The translations under genes were made by a program, and so were the position numbers. The notes beneath the pieces were generated by a model. That model had not been told where the DNA came from, did not search any database, and worked only from the letters and a program-made list of their open reading frames with translations. Below are positions 33,493-42,571 of a stretch of DNA of 64,000 nt, piece after piece (the first letter of the stretch is position 1; each line of letters opens with the position of its first letter). The DNA is from Eubacterium sp. (GTDB taxonomy: Bacteria > Bacillota > Clostridia > Oscillospirales > Acutalibacteraceae), in NCBI GenBank assembly GCA_017450645.1, contig JAFSTE010000012.1:82205-146204 (forward strand). The letters are read 5' to 3'.

Positions 33493-35250
33493 TTACCAGG
33501 TCTGTTTTTTAGTTTTATCGTACAATCCGGTCTTAGGATTATAGTAATAATACAGCTCATAATTGTCGTGGCTACTGTCTATAAAAGCGTCGTCCCAGTT
33601 ATCGTAGCTGTATTCGCGGTACATTCTGTCAAGCTCGTTCATAGGCTTTCTGCCGTTTTCGTCGAGCGACGCATAGTAGTCGCGCAGCATAGTGTACGCG
33701 GTATTACGCGCTCTGTTATAGCGGCGAAAATCGAATACATCCGAGTCTATCTTAATGCCGACATACTTATCAAGCTCCCTTTCAAATTCAAGGTAGCCGT
33801 TAGTGTTAACATACATAGTTAGCTGCGTTTTTGCGCTGTTAGAAATAACCTTATCCTCGCTTTTTGCAAGGTCAACAAGATACGGCACTGCACTGTCTGA
33901 CGACTTGCGGATATTAACCGTATCAAGCGTTTTTATTTTTCCGCTCTGGTACGCTTTGATGTTATAATCGGCGCACAGCGCGTCAATATTAGCAAAAGAC
34001 AGCGCAATAAACATTGCCGAACAAATTACTATAATAGGCTGCATATAGCTTACCTTCGGCGCGAAAATATGAACTATGAAAAATGCTATTATTATCAGCA
34101 GCATAACCATAAGAGTGCAGACAAGCACCCTGTTGTTAGAAAGTCCGTAGATGCTGATATTCAATCGCATTTTTTGCATAGCAATCACTACAAGGAGCAC
34201 CGAAAAGAGTGAAATAAAAAGCGAAAGCACTTTAACTGCGGGCGAAAGCTTAGCCCTTTTGCGCTTTGTAAATATGCTTACAAGCGAAATTATTGCAACA
34301 TTTATTGCACAAATTGCAAACATTTCGTAAAAGCCGCGCCTTGCAAACGCGCTTGCGGTGTAGTGGTAATCGTCGGGAAGTATGCCCTTAAACGCCGAGA
34401 AGAAATACGCAAGCTGCGAAAACAAATATACAATATATGTAACCGAAATTACGCTCAAAAAGGTAACGCTAAGAGGGTTTGAAAGTATTCTGTGCGCGTT
34501 ATTTTTTGACGGTTTGTTTTGCGGCGATTTCGTCTTGCAAAACAGGAAGCTGAAAAATACGGGCGCAATTATCAGCGCAAGCGCAAGCTCGGCAATATAT
34601 ATGCCTATATTCTCAACAAGCTTTTTAATTAAGCCCTCAAACGCCGCATCGCTTGACGCAAGAAGCGGAATAATAACGCCGAGAAACGGCACTGCAACAG
34701 CAAAGCCGATAAGCGCCTGAATTACGCTCTTGTTCTTTTTAGAGGTAGCCTTCATCGAGCCGAACGCATCGCCAAGCCCGGGTATAGCGTTAAAGACCGA
34801 CAGTGCAAGGTCGCCAAGCATTTTAAAACTGCCCTGCGGTTTTGTAAATGTGCCGCTGATGCCGACTGTATAAACGGCATATAAGCCAAAAACAAGAAAG
34901 AACATAATCGCGTTAATGATCTTATTATCAAACAACGCAAATGTAACCGCTCCGGAAAGCGAGAGCGCGCCGCAAATCAGCGAAAAGGCGGACTTTTTAT
35001 TATCGCCTTTAAAAAGGTATGCCGTTGTAACCACAAATACCGCAAAATAGGCAATAGTAAAGCCTATATTAAACCCCTTAAAGAGCGCAAAATCTACAGC
35101 CAAAAATGCCGCAACGAGCGACAGCAACGCAAACACGCCGTCCTTTTTTGTAAAAGGTTGATATATCTTTTTCGGCGGTACATACGGTTTATAAGACTGC
35201 TGCGGATACTGCATCTGCGGATTAAAATATACATCGTTTTGATTTTCCAT
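33493..35250 (-). CDS. DUF4153/DUF4173-type polytopic membrane protein
   Basis: The 585-residue protein starts with a Pro/Tyr/Gln-rich cytoplasmic tail (residues 1-32), followed by about 12 transmembrane helices. YHYTASAFARRGFYEMFAIC is characteristic of the DUF4173/DUF4153 group. A hydrophilic C-terminal domain of about 150 residues contains YREYSYDNWDDAFIDSSHDN. The function is unknown. In the same direction but upstream lies an XRE regulator and a DUF2975 protein, which often accompany such membrane proteins. Confidence 0.65.
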   Translation of the reverse strand: MENQNDVYFNPQMQYPQQSYKPYVPPKKIYQPFTKKDGVFALLSLVAAFLAVDFALFKGFNIGFTIAYFAVFVVTTAYLFKGDNKKSAFSLICGALSLSGAVTFALFDNKIINAIMFFLVFGLYAVYTVGISGTFTKPQGSFKMLGDLALSVFNAIPGLGDAFGSMKATSKKNKSVIQALIGFAVAVPFLGVIIPLLASSDAAFEGLIKKLVENIGIYIAELALALIIAPVFFSFLFCKTKSPQNKPSKNNAHRILSNPLSVTFLSVISVTYIVYLFSQLAYFFSAFKGILPDDYHYTASAFARRGFYEMFAICAINVAIISLVSIFTKRKRAKLSPAVKVLSLFISLFSVLLVVIAMQKMRLNISIYGLSNNRVLVCTLMVMLLIIIAFFIVHIFAPKVSYMQPIIVICSAMFIALSFANIDALCADYNIKAYQSGKIKTLDTVNIRKSSDSAVPYLVDLAKSEDKVISNSAKTQLTMYVNTNGYLEFERELDKYVGIKIDSDVFDFRRYNRARNTAYTMLRDYYASLDENGRKPMNELDRMYREYSYDNWDDAFIDSSHDNYELYYYYNPKTGLYDKTKKQTW

Positions 35251-35310
35251 ATTATCTCCTTGTATTATGAATTTACCCTTGATTTAAAATTCGCCATAAA
35301 AACAGGCGCA

Positions 35311-35526
35311 TTACTCATTCTCGTCGCCTTCTCTGTATTCAAGAATGTCGGCGGGCTGGCACTCAAGCTCTTTGCAAATAGCATCAAGAGTTGAAAAGCG
35401 AATAGCCCGCGCCTTGCCCGTTTTGAGTATCGACAGGTTAGCCTGGGTAATTCCCACCTTATTTGCAAGCTCAAGCGAACTCATTTTGCGCTTTGCAAGC
35501 ATTATGTCTAAGTTGATTACTATCAT
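35311..35526 (-). CDS. Small XRE (Cro/CI-type) regulator
   Basis: The 71-residue protein is a bare helix-turn-helix: MLAKRKMSSLELANKVGITQ, ANLSILKTGKARAIRFSTLD and ICKELECQPADILEY, which matches the YozG/HipB-like family usually paired with a DUF2975 membrane protein. It starts at ATG 35526 with GGAGATAT. Normally the membrane gene lies directly upstream; here a MITE-like element has entered the gap. Confidence 0.88.
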   Translation of the reverse strand: MIVINLDIMLAKRKMSSLELANKVGITQANLSILKTGKARAIRFSTLDAICKELECQPADILEYREGDENE

Positions 35527-35547
35527 ATAATATCTCCAAACCTTATT

Positions 35548-35733
35548 GCCTCCCTTGTCAAAGGGAGGGGGACCGCTTGCGGTGGAGGGATGGTCGCTCG
35601 ATTAACAGCAATCTAAAATCAAGCAATCATATTTTTCACTCCCCCAAATAGACTGTAACCACCCCTCAGTCACTTCGTGACAGCTCCCCTTAGCAGGGGA
35701 GCCTTGCGTGGTTACTCGCCTACGGCTCAAACA
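35548..35733. mobile_element. MITE-like palindromic element, copy A
   Basis: It runs from GCCTCCCTTGTCAAAGGGAGG to GTTACTCGCCTACGGCTCAAAC. The internal hairpins (CTCCCTT..AAGGGAG, TCACTTCGTGA, CTCCCCT..AGGGGAG) match copies at 58923 and 63226. The left end motif is missing. Its right end supplies the stop codon of the DUF2975 gene. No transposase is encoded. Confidence 0.8.
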
Positions 35734-36200
35734 ACAAGGTCATTATCCTCTTTAATCTCTATCGCTTTATTTATTACATCGCGTACGACACGCACAACAA
35801 GCGCCATAAACGCTTCGCCGAAGGCGAGCAGGATTACCGTTTCAATAGACTTATACATAACGGCTATAATAGCATATGATACAAGCCCTACCAAAGCTGC
35901 ATACAAGCAGCAGTAGGTGATTTTATTAAGCAATTTTACATTACTGTTATCGAACACTATGTCGCGCTTTATATTAATCATTATTTTATCAAGACATATC
36001 AATGCCGCGTACCCCGCAGGCACTACAGCGTAAAACGGAAAGATTAAATATTTTCCGTGCTGTGCGAGCATTACGAAGTAGAAAGGGCTGCCGTCCTGAA
36101 CCCTCATAAACAGCGGAAACAGCACTACCGCCGCCGCAAGCAAAACATAGCAAAGCCGTATAACAAAATGTGTAATGCTAACAGAGTATAGGTTTTTCAT
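35727..36200 (-). CDS. DUF2975-type membrane protein
   Basis: The 157-residue protein has four hydrophobic segments (about 10-30, 45-68, 92-112, 117-140), with IKRDIVFDNSNVKLLNKITY between the second and third, typical of DUF2975. The last residues (NDLVV) and the TGA come from the end motif of the adjacent palindromic element, so the original C-terminus may have been trimmed or replaced. Function unknown; the partner XRE regulator lies downstream past the element. Confidence 0.75.
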   Translation of the reverse strand: MKNLYSVSITHFVIRLCYVLLAAAVVLFPLFMRVQDGSPFYFVMLAQHGKYLIFPFYAVVPAGYAALICLDKIMINIKRDIVFDNSNVKLLNKITYCCLYAALVGLVSYAIIAVMYKSIETVILLAFGEAFMALVVRVVRDVINKAIEIKEDNDLVV

Positions 36201-36287
36201 ATCTTACCTCCAAAGGGATATTTCACCATAGTTATAGCACTAAAATTATCGTTTGTCAATAATTTATTATCATTTTTCAAAAATAAT

Positions 36288-36317
36288 AGAGAGCAACTAC
36301 AGATTTAGTTGCTCTCT
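36288..36317 (-). terminator. Terminator of the GH13 gene
   Basis: The stem AGAGAGCAACTA / TAGTTGCTCTCT has a CAGATT loop, just past the GH13 stop codon. Confidence 0.8.
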
Positions 36318-36346
36318 TATTAAGCCTATTATGCCGTTATCTATGA

Positions 36347-38206
36347 TTATTTAATTCGCGTAATTACCGCGTAGTGATAAGGCGGTAATGTCAGCATTGA
36401 AGTCGGTGTGATGTCGCCGAGGAGTGTATACGAATTCTCCCACTCAGCGCCGATATTAAAGGTCACATCCATATCGTCAAGGTTCATCGCAACAAGCACC
36501 TCGCTTGTATTATCGCAGCGCTTATAGGCGATTGTTTTATGCGAGCAATAAACGGGTACGAACTCGCCCTCTTGGAACGCTTTACAGCCGCGACGGATTT
36601 CGCCGAGGCGTCTGTACCACCTCAACAGCTCCTCGTTGCCGCCCGTCCACTGCATACAGCCGCGGTTAAACGGGTCCTTAAGTCCCTGCATACCAACCTC
36701 GTCGCCGTAGTAAAGCGACGGTACGCCGGGCAGTGTATACTGTAACAGCGACGCGCATTTCATCATAGAAATACCGTGCAGGTAGTCGTAAGCGCTAAGC
36801 TTATTATGCTCGTACTGCCATTCTCTGTTATGCCCCTCGCAGTCCTCACCCGCAAGGCGGTTAATCGCCCTTTCGGTGTCGTGAGTGCCTATGTGGTTCA
36901 TAAGCACATTAGTAACCTGCGGCGGATAATTTTCGATAATACTAAGAACGCTGTCAAAAAATACGTCCGCATTATGAAACTTTACAAAGTCGAGCACCGC
37001 GTTAGCAAACGGGTAATTCATAACCGAATCAAGCTGCTCGCCGAGCAGGTAACGCCTGCGCTCGCCGTAAGCGAACTTGGTAGTTGCGTCCTCCCATACC
37101 TCGCCTATTATAATAGCGTTTTCGTTCTCGTCCTTAACGGCTTTTCGCAAATCGTCAAGAAAGATGTCGGGCAATTCGTCCGCAACATCGAGTCGCCAGC
37201 CGCCTATACCGCAGCGCAGCCACTTTCTTAATATTCCGTCCTTGCCGCAGATGTATTCGCGGTAGCTCTCGTCCTCCTCGATAACCTCGGGCAAGAGCTT
37301 AATGCCCCACCATGAATGGTAGTCGTTAGGATAGTCGATAAACTTATACCAAGAAAAATACGGGCTCTGCTTGCTGTTATAAGCGCCTACCGAGTCGTAG
37401 TTATTATAGATATTAAAATACTTGCTGTCGCAGCCGGTATGGCTGAACACGCCGTCGAGGATAATACTTATACCGTATTCTTCCTTAGCCTTTTTACAAA
37501 GGGATTTAAGGTCGTCCTCGGTGCCGAGAAGCGGGTCAATTCTTTCGTAATCCGCGGTGTCGTAACGGTGGTTCGAGTTAGCCTCGAATATCGGGTTAAG
37601 GTAGATGCACGACACGCATAAATCCGCAAGATACGGCAGCTTCTCCTCGATACCCTTAAGGTCGCCGCCGAAGTAGTCGTTGTTCCAGACGCCGTTCATC
37701 TGTTCCTCTTTCCAGAACGGCTCGTCGCCCCAGTCGCGCATAACTCTGCTTTCGCGAACACCCTGTTTAGGCACGCCCGAGTTATTAAATCTGTCGGGAA
37801 AAATCTGATAAATTATACCGCCCTTAAGCCATTCGGGAGTCTTAAAGTCCTTATCGTACACTGTTTGCTGAAAATCAACGCCGTCTGCGGTTATATCGCC
37901 TGCGCCGCCGCCCGTGTTTTTAACAAGGCTCTTGCCCCACGGGGTTTCAAGCTCAAAATGGTACCAGTAAAGTCCCGCGGTAGAGGCGGTAAAATGCAGC
38001 TCCCAGTACTCAAAATCGTTACCGCACATACCCGCCCAGAACATAGCGTAATGCACACTGTCCTCGTTTTCCTTATGCACGCAAAGGCTTGCGCCGCTGC
38101 AGGACATATGACGGGGCACGACAATACGGAGCTTTACCTCCTCGTCGGTGGCAATAGCTCTGATTTTGTCCTTGTATTCAATTTTTCGGGAGTTGAATAT
38201 TTGCAT
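36347..38206 (-). CDS. GH13 alpha-glucan hydrolase (neopullulanase/cyclomaltodextrinase-like)
   Basis: The 619-residue protein has an N-terminal beta-domain (about 1-120) that resembles CBM34, then the GH13 barrel: GIIYQIFPDRF, ILDGVFSHTG, GGWRLDVADELP (nucleophile Asp), AIIIGEVWED (acid Glu) and NHIGTHDTERA (third Asp). It has no signal peptide, so it acts on alpha-glucans or maltodextrins inside the cell. The next gene upstream is glycogen phosphorylase, so the pair probably degrades glycogen or imported maltodextrin. Confidence 0.92.
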   Translation of the reverse strand: MQIFNSRKIEYKDKIRAIATDEEVKLRIVVPRHMSCSGASLCVHKENEDSVHYAMFWAGMCGNDFEYWELHFTASTAGLYWYHFELETPWGKSLVKNTGGGAGDITADGVDFQQTVYDKDFKTPEWLKGGIIYQIFPDRFNNSGVPKQGVRESRVMRDWGDEPFWKEEQMNGVWNNDYFGGDLKGIEEKLPYLADLCVSCIYLNPIFEANSNHRYDTADYERIDPLLGTEDDLKSLCKKAKEEYGISIILDGVFSHTGCDSKYFNIYNNYDSVGAYNSKQSPYFSWYKFIDYPNDYHSWWGIKLLPEVIEEDESYREYICGKDGILRKWLRCGIGGWRLDVADELPDIFLDDLRKAVKDENENAIIIGEVWEDATTKFAYGERRRYLLGEQLDSVMNYPFANAVLDFVKFHNADVFFDSVLSIIENYPPQVTNVLMNHIGTHDTERAINRLAGEDCEGHNREWQYEHNKLSAYDYLHGISMMKCASLLQYTLPGVPSLYYGDEVGMQGLKDPFNRGCMQWTGGNEELLRWYRRLGEIRRGCKAFQEGEFVPVYCSHKTIAYKRCDNTSEVLVAMNLDDMDVTFNIGAEWENSYTLLGDITPTSMLTLPPYHYAVITRIK

Positions 38207-38214
38207 ATGTTTCT

Positions 38215-38290
38215 CAGTGTTCAGTGTTCAGTTTATTGTCTGAGGCGCTTGCGCCGAGTAACCTCAATTCCGAATTCCGCATTCCGAATT
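38215..38290. repeat. CAGTGTT and AATTCCG heptamer arrays with a solo end motif
   Basis: CAGTGTT is tandem at 38215 and 38222. The end motif GTCTGAGGCGCTTGCGCCGAG follows, and AATT/AATT/CATT/AATT occur at 38266, 38273, 38280 and 38287 with a 7-bp period. The two flanking heptamers are different sequences. Confidence 0.75.
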
Positions 38291-38295
38291 CGGTC

Positions 38296-38339
38296 TAATC
38301 TAATAACGGGAGGACGCCTGCGCCCATCCCGTTAGATTA
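38296..38339 (-). terminator. Imperfect terminator-like hairpin after glgP
   Basis: The stem TAATCTAATAACGGGA / TCCCGTTAGATTA pairs with a 3-nt bulge and lies between glgP and the GH13 gene. The lack of a clear T-run makes termination uncertain. Confidence 0.5.
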
Positions 38340-38340
38340 A

Positions 38341-40803
38341 TTATTTTGTTTTCTTTGTCGTTCTTTTCTTAGTCGTCTTTTTCTCAGGTGCCTTCGTATG
38401 TCTTTTAACCGGTGCGGTGTGCCAGATATTGTTAGCGTAGTCCATAATCGAACGGTCTGCGCTGAACACACCTGCGCCCGAGATGTTCATAAGCGACATC
38501 TTAACGAACTTTTCTCTGTCGCTGTAAGCCTTAGAGATTGCGTGCTGTGCCTTTTGATAATCGGCAAAATCAGCGAGCGCCATATACTGGTCAACATTGA
38601 TGAGCGAGGAATAAACCTCGTCAAAGCGCTTGCCGTTAACGCCCTCCATAATGAAGTTAATGGCGTTTTTGAGCACTTCGTTGTTATTGTAGTAGTTCAT
38701 CGGGTAGTAGCCGATACGCTTCATTTCCTCAACCTCGGGAGTTTTCATACCGAAGATTACAATATTGTCAGCGCCTACAGCGTCGTAAATCTCTACATTA
38801 GCGCCGTCGAGCGTGCCGAGAGTGATTGCGCCGTTAAGCATAAGCTTCATATTACCTGTACCCGAAGCCTCGGTACCTGCGAGCGAAATCTGCTCCGAAA
38901 TATCGGCAGCGGGCATAAGCACCTCTGCAACAGATACATTATAATCCTCAACAAATACGACCTTAAGCTTACTGTTTACATCGGGGTCGTTATTGATAAC
39001 CTTAGACAGCGCGTCAATAAGCTCAATAAGCTTTTTAGCCATAAAGTAACCCGGTGCTGCCTTTGATGCAAAGATATAGGTTTTTGGATAGTAATCGGCA
39101 TTCGGATTAGCCTTAAGCATCTGATACTCGGATATAATATTAAGTATATTCAGCTGCTGACGCTTGTATTCGTGCATACGCTTAACCTGAACGTCAAAAA
39201 TTGAGTTCGGGTCAATATCTACGCCCTGCTTTTTCTTAAGGTACTTAGCAAAGCGAACCTTATTGTTATACTTAATTTCATCGAGCTTTTTAAGAACCTT
39301 TTTATCGTCTGCAAAATCACGAAGCTTAAGAAGCTCGTCGGACTTGGTGATAAAGTCAGAGCCGATAAGCTCGGTGATATACTCGGTAAGCTCGGGGTTT
39401 GCCTGGCAGAGCCAGCGCCTGAACGCGATACCGTTAGTAACATTAGTGAACTTCTCGGGAGTGAGAGTATAGAAATCGTTAAATACAGTATCCTTAAGAA
39501 TTTCGCTGTGAAGCGCGGATACGCCGTTAACGCTGTGCGAGCCTGCAACGCAGAGGTTAGCCATACGAACAGCGCCGCCCGAGATAATAGCCATTCTCTC
39601 TACTCTTTCTGCATCCTGAGTAGCCGACCATACATAAGCTCTGAAGCGGTTATCAATCTCCTTAGTAATCTGATAAATACGGGGAAGAAGTCTTGAATAA
39701 AGCTCCTCGCTCCAGCACTCAAGCGCTTCCTTCATAACGGTGTGGTTAGTATAAGCAACGGTCCTTGTAACAATCGACCAAGCCTCGTCCCAGCCGTAGC
39801 CGCACTCGTCGAGCATAATTCTCATAAGCTCGGGGATAGCCATTGTCGGGTGGGTATCGTTAACATGGATAGCAACCTTTTCGGGAAGGTTATCGAGCGT
39901 GCCGTATTCTGTGAGGTGGCGCTGGATAATATCCTGAATAGATGCGGATACAAGGAAGTACTGCTGACGGAGTCTTAGCGACTTACCCTCGGGTGAGTTG
40001 TCAGCGGGGTACAAAATCTTAGAAATAGCCTCAGCCATAGCGCTCTGCTCCATAGCCTTAATGTAAGAGCCCTGGTTAAACAGAGTCATATCAAGCTCGG
40101 GCTTTTTGGACGCCCAGAGTCTGAGACGCGATACGCCCTCGCCAAGACCCGATACATACATATCATAAGGAATAGCGGTAACGACATTAGCGTCTACATG
40201 GTCAACATGGTGATAGTCGCCGTCCCACGCGTCAACGATTTTACCCTCGAACTTAACCTGACAAGCGCGCTCCTCACGCGGTACAAGCCAAACATCGCCG
40301 CCCGGAAGCCAGAAGTCCGGAAGCTCGGTCTGCCAGCCGTCTACAAGCTTTTGCTTAAATATACCCGCTTCATAACGGATAGAGTAACCCATCGACTGAA
40401 AGCCGTCTGTTGCAAGTCCGTCAAGGTAGCAGGCAGCAAGTCTGCCGAGGCCGCCGTTACCGAGACCTGCGTCGGGCTCTTTTTCGTAAAGTGATTCGAG
40501 CTTAACATCCATAGATGCAAGCGCTTCTCCTACAACATCGGTAAGACCGAGGTTATAAAGGTTGTTCTTAAGCGAACGACCCATAAGGAACTCCATGCAG
40601 AGATAGTAAATTTTCTTAGAGTCGCTCTTTTTTGCGTCCTCGCGAAACGCCGAGTTCATCTGAGAGAGCTTATCCCTTACAAGCATCGAAACAGCCTTGT
40701 AGAACTGCTCGTCGGTAGCATCCTTAGGTGAAACGCCGAAAAAGTGAGATAATTTATCTGTAATTAATTTTTTTGTTTGTGCTACGGTAAGTGCCGGTTT
40801 CAT
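38341..40803 (-). CDS. glgP: Glycogen/maltodextrin phosphorylase
   Basis: The 820-residue protein has the normal family length. YLCMEFLMGRSLKNNLYNLG is the N-terminal signature, and EASGTGNMKLMLNGAITLGT contains the pyridoxal phosphate Lys. VKRMHEYKRQQLN and NDTHPTMAIPELMR support the assignment. It releases glucose-1-phosphate from alpha-1,4-glucans. A Lys/Thr-rich tail of about 25 residues (KTTKKRTTKKTK at the end) is unusual and may bind polyanions. A GGAGG site precedes the ATG. Confidence 0.97.
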   Translation of the reverse strand: MKPALTVAQTKKLITDKLSHFFGVSPKDATDEQFYKAVSMLVRDKLSQMNSAFREDAKKSDSKKIYYLCMEFLMGRSLKNNLYNLGLTDVVGEALASMDVKLESLYEKEPDAGLGNGGLGRLAACYLDGLATDGFQSMGYSIRYEAGIFKQKLVDGWQTELPDFWLPGGDVWLVPREERACQVKFEGKIVDAWDGDYHHVDHVDANVVTAIPYDMYVSGLGEGVSRLRLWASKKPELDMTLFNQGSYIKAMEQSAMAEAISKILYPADNSPEGKSLRLRQQYFLVSASIQDIIQRHLTEYGTLDNLPEKVAIHVNDTHPTMAIPELMRIMLDECGYGWDEAWSIVTRTVAYTNHTVMKEALECWSEELYSRLLPRIYQITKEIDNRFRAYVWSATQDAERVERMAIISGGAVRMANLCVAGSHSVNGVSALHSEILKDTVFNDFYTLTPEKFTNVTNGIAFRRWLCQANPELTEYITELIGSDFITKSDELLKLRDFADDKKVLKKLDEIKYNNKVRFAKYLKKKQGVDIDPNSIFDVQVKRMHEYKRQQLNILNIISEYQMLKANPNADYYPKTYIFASKAAPGYFMAKKLIELIDALSKVINNDPDVNSKLKVVFVEDYNVSVAEVLMPAADISEQISLAGTEASGTGNMKLMLNGAITLGTLDGANVEIYDAVGADNIVIFGMKTPEVEEMKRIGYYPMNYYNNNEVLKNAINFIMEGVNGKRFDEVYSSLINVDQYMALADFADYQKAQHAISKAYSDREKFVKMSLMNISGAGVFSADRSIMDYANNIWHTAPVKRHTKAPEKKTTKKRTTKKTK

Positions 40804-40925
40804 ACAAATCCTCCAAATTAATTTATATTAAACATAGTGTTTTAACTGTTTTTTGGTTATTATACACTAAAACATCGCTTATTTCAAGTATAAATAAATA
40901 TATTATACTATTATATGAATATCGT

Positions 40926-42365
40926 CTATTCTGCAGTCTTTTTTGACCTCTTTTTAAGGAACTTATCAACAAGAAGCTCAACGAGCTCTTTAAGCGGTTT
41001 ATGGTTAAACAGAAGCATTACTACTACGAGCGCGCCCTCGATAACATACATCAAAACGCCGCCCTTCATAAGTATCATAACCGCCGCCTGAACGCCGAGT
41101 ATTAGCAGCTCGGTAGCGATAATCGGAGCCTTAAAGTCGATTTTTATAAACCTTCTTGTATCAATGCCGCGGGTTACGAATACCACGATAAACGCTACGA
41201 GCGTAGCGATAGCCGCACCGTTTGCACCGATTTGCTTAATAAGCACGAGGTTTAGGATAACATTAGCCGCCGCACCCGACAGCGCGGTTATCATCGCCAT
41301 AATATTCTTCTTTTCCGCCATATAGACAGACGCGAGGAAGTTTACATGGCACGAAATCGTAGTAGCCATAATAAGCACGGGTACATACTGCCACGAGGTG
41401 TAGTAGCTCGGCGCTACAAGTATTCTCGTGAGTAGCTGACAGCCGAGTATCAGCGCTGCGGACACCGAGAACACGCCGCCCGAATATACTCTGAATACAT
41501 TAGTAAAGAAATGCGCCCTGTCGTCGCTTTCGTACTCGTCAACGGCGGACAGCTGCCACGCGTCGATAAATATTGACGAGAACATAATTACGAAGTTAGG
41601 TATTTTAGACGCCGCGGTATAAAGTCCGTTTTCAGCCGAACCGATAAAGCCCGTAACCATATACCTGTCGGACACATTAATAATCCACCATAAAATAATA
41701 GTAGGCATCATCGGGATTGAGTACTTGAGCATACTGAACGCCGTACTTTTACGAACGCCCTTAATCTTAACATAGCGCCAGAGTTTGCAGGTAACGAAAA
41801 GGAATATAATCGAGCAAAAATCGGACGCGATAATAGCGATAATATATCCGTAAACGCCCCAGTGGAACGGACCGAGGAACAGCAGGTTAAACGCAAGAGT
41901 AGTAGCAGTTGCAACAATACCGTCTATTGCAAAAATCTTAACCTCGCCGCAACCCCTTACGAACTGCTGACAAAGCTGTCTTAAGCCCGAAACGAGTACA
42001 AAGACATAGATAAGTACAACATAGTCGCCGAGGCAGAAGTCCTTAATCCTTATAAGGCTAATCGGGTACCAGAACAGCAGGAACACCGCAAAGCCGATAA
42101 AGGTTGTACGCAGACCGACCGAGAAAACCTCCGCCTTGTCGCCGTCCTTGTCGAGCGCAAAGCGAAGGCAGGCGCTGTTAATCTGTAAAAATACAATAGG
42201 AATAAGCACATTAGCCGTCTGCTGAATAAGGTCGGCGTCGCCGTAGCTGCCCTGCTCGAGCATACGCGTAACAAAGGGCATAAGCAAAAACGACAACACC
42301 TTCGACGAAAATGTGCCTATGGCAAAGATTATTGTATTTGTGGCTAATTTCTTGTATTTATCCAT
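40926..42365 (-). CDS. Polysaccharide flippase, MATE/MOP superfamily (Wzx-like)
   Basis: The 479-residue protein has about 12-14 transmembrane helices. ATNTIIFAIGTFSSKVLSFL and LLMPFVTRMLEQGSYGDADL at the N-terminus are typical of oligosaccharide flippases (RfbX/Wzx, SpoVB relatives). It probably flips a lipid-linked sugar. It could serve the tyrosine kinase module 24 kb away, but nothing here shows that. Its short basic tail is KKRSKK. Confidence 0.85.
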   Translation of the reverse strand: MDKYKKLATNTIIFAIGTFSSKVLSFLLMPFVTRMLEQGSYGDADLIQQTANVLIPIVFLQINSACLRFALDKDGDKAEVFSVGLRTTFIGFAVFLLFWYPISLIRIKDFCLGDYVVLIYVFVLVSGLRQLCQQFVRGCGEVKIFAIDGIVATATTLAFNLLFLGPFHWGVYGYIIAIIASDFCSIIFLFVTCKLWRYVKIKGVRKSTAFSMLKYSIPMMPTIILWWIINVSDRYMVTGFIGSAENGLYTAASKIPNFVIMFSSIFIDAWQLSAVDEYESDDRAHFFTNVFRVYSGGVFSVSAALILGCQLLTRILVAPSYYTSWQYVPVLIMATTISCHVNFLASVYMAEKKNIMAMITALSGAAANVILNLVLIKQIGANGAAIATLVAFIVVFVTRGIDTRRFIKIDFKAPIIATELLILGVQAAVMILMKGGVLMYVIEGALVVVMLLFNHKPLKELVELLVDKFLKKRSKKTAE

Positions 42366-42384
42366 TTTGACTCCGTCTTTAAAA

Positions 42385-42571
42385 AATTGAGAATTAAGAG
42401 TTGAGAATTGAGAGTTAAGGACGGGCTTCGCCCGTACCCATTATAATCAGGTGTGGACGGAGTCCCCTTGGAGCGGGCGCCAGACCCTTTTGTCCGCAAG
42501 CGGACATTTCCCCTAGCAGGGGAATCTCCCAAAATTCTCCATTTTCCATTTTCAATTTTCAATTTTTAATT
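42385..42571. repeat. Complete AATTNNN heptamer-armed hairpin element
   Basis: The left arm has AATT/AATT/AGTT/AATT/AGTT at 42385, 42392, 42399, 42406 and 42413. The right arm has AATT/CATT/CATT/AATT/AATT/AATT at 42533 to 42568 in steps of exactly 7. The core is the element at 12947 in reverse orientation (ATTATAATCAGGTGTGGAC..GGAGTCC, TGTCCGCAAGCGGACA, CCCCTAGCAGGGG). Confidence 0.9.
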
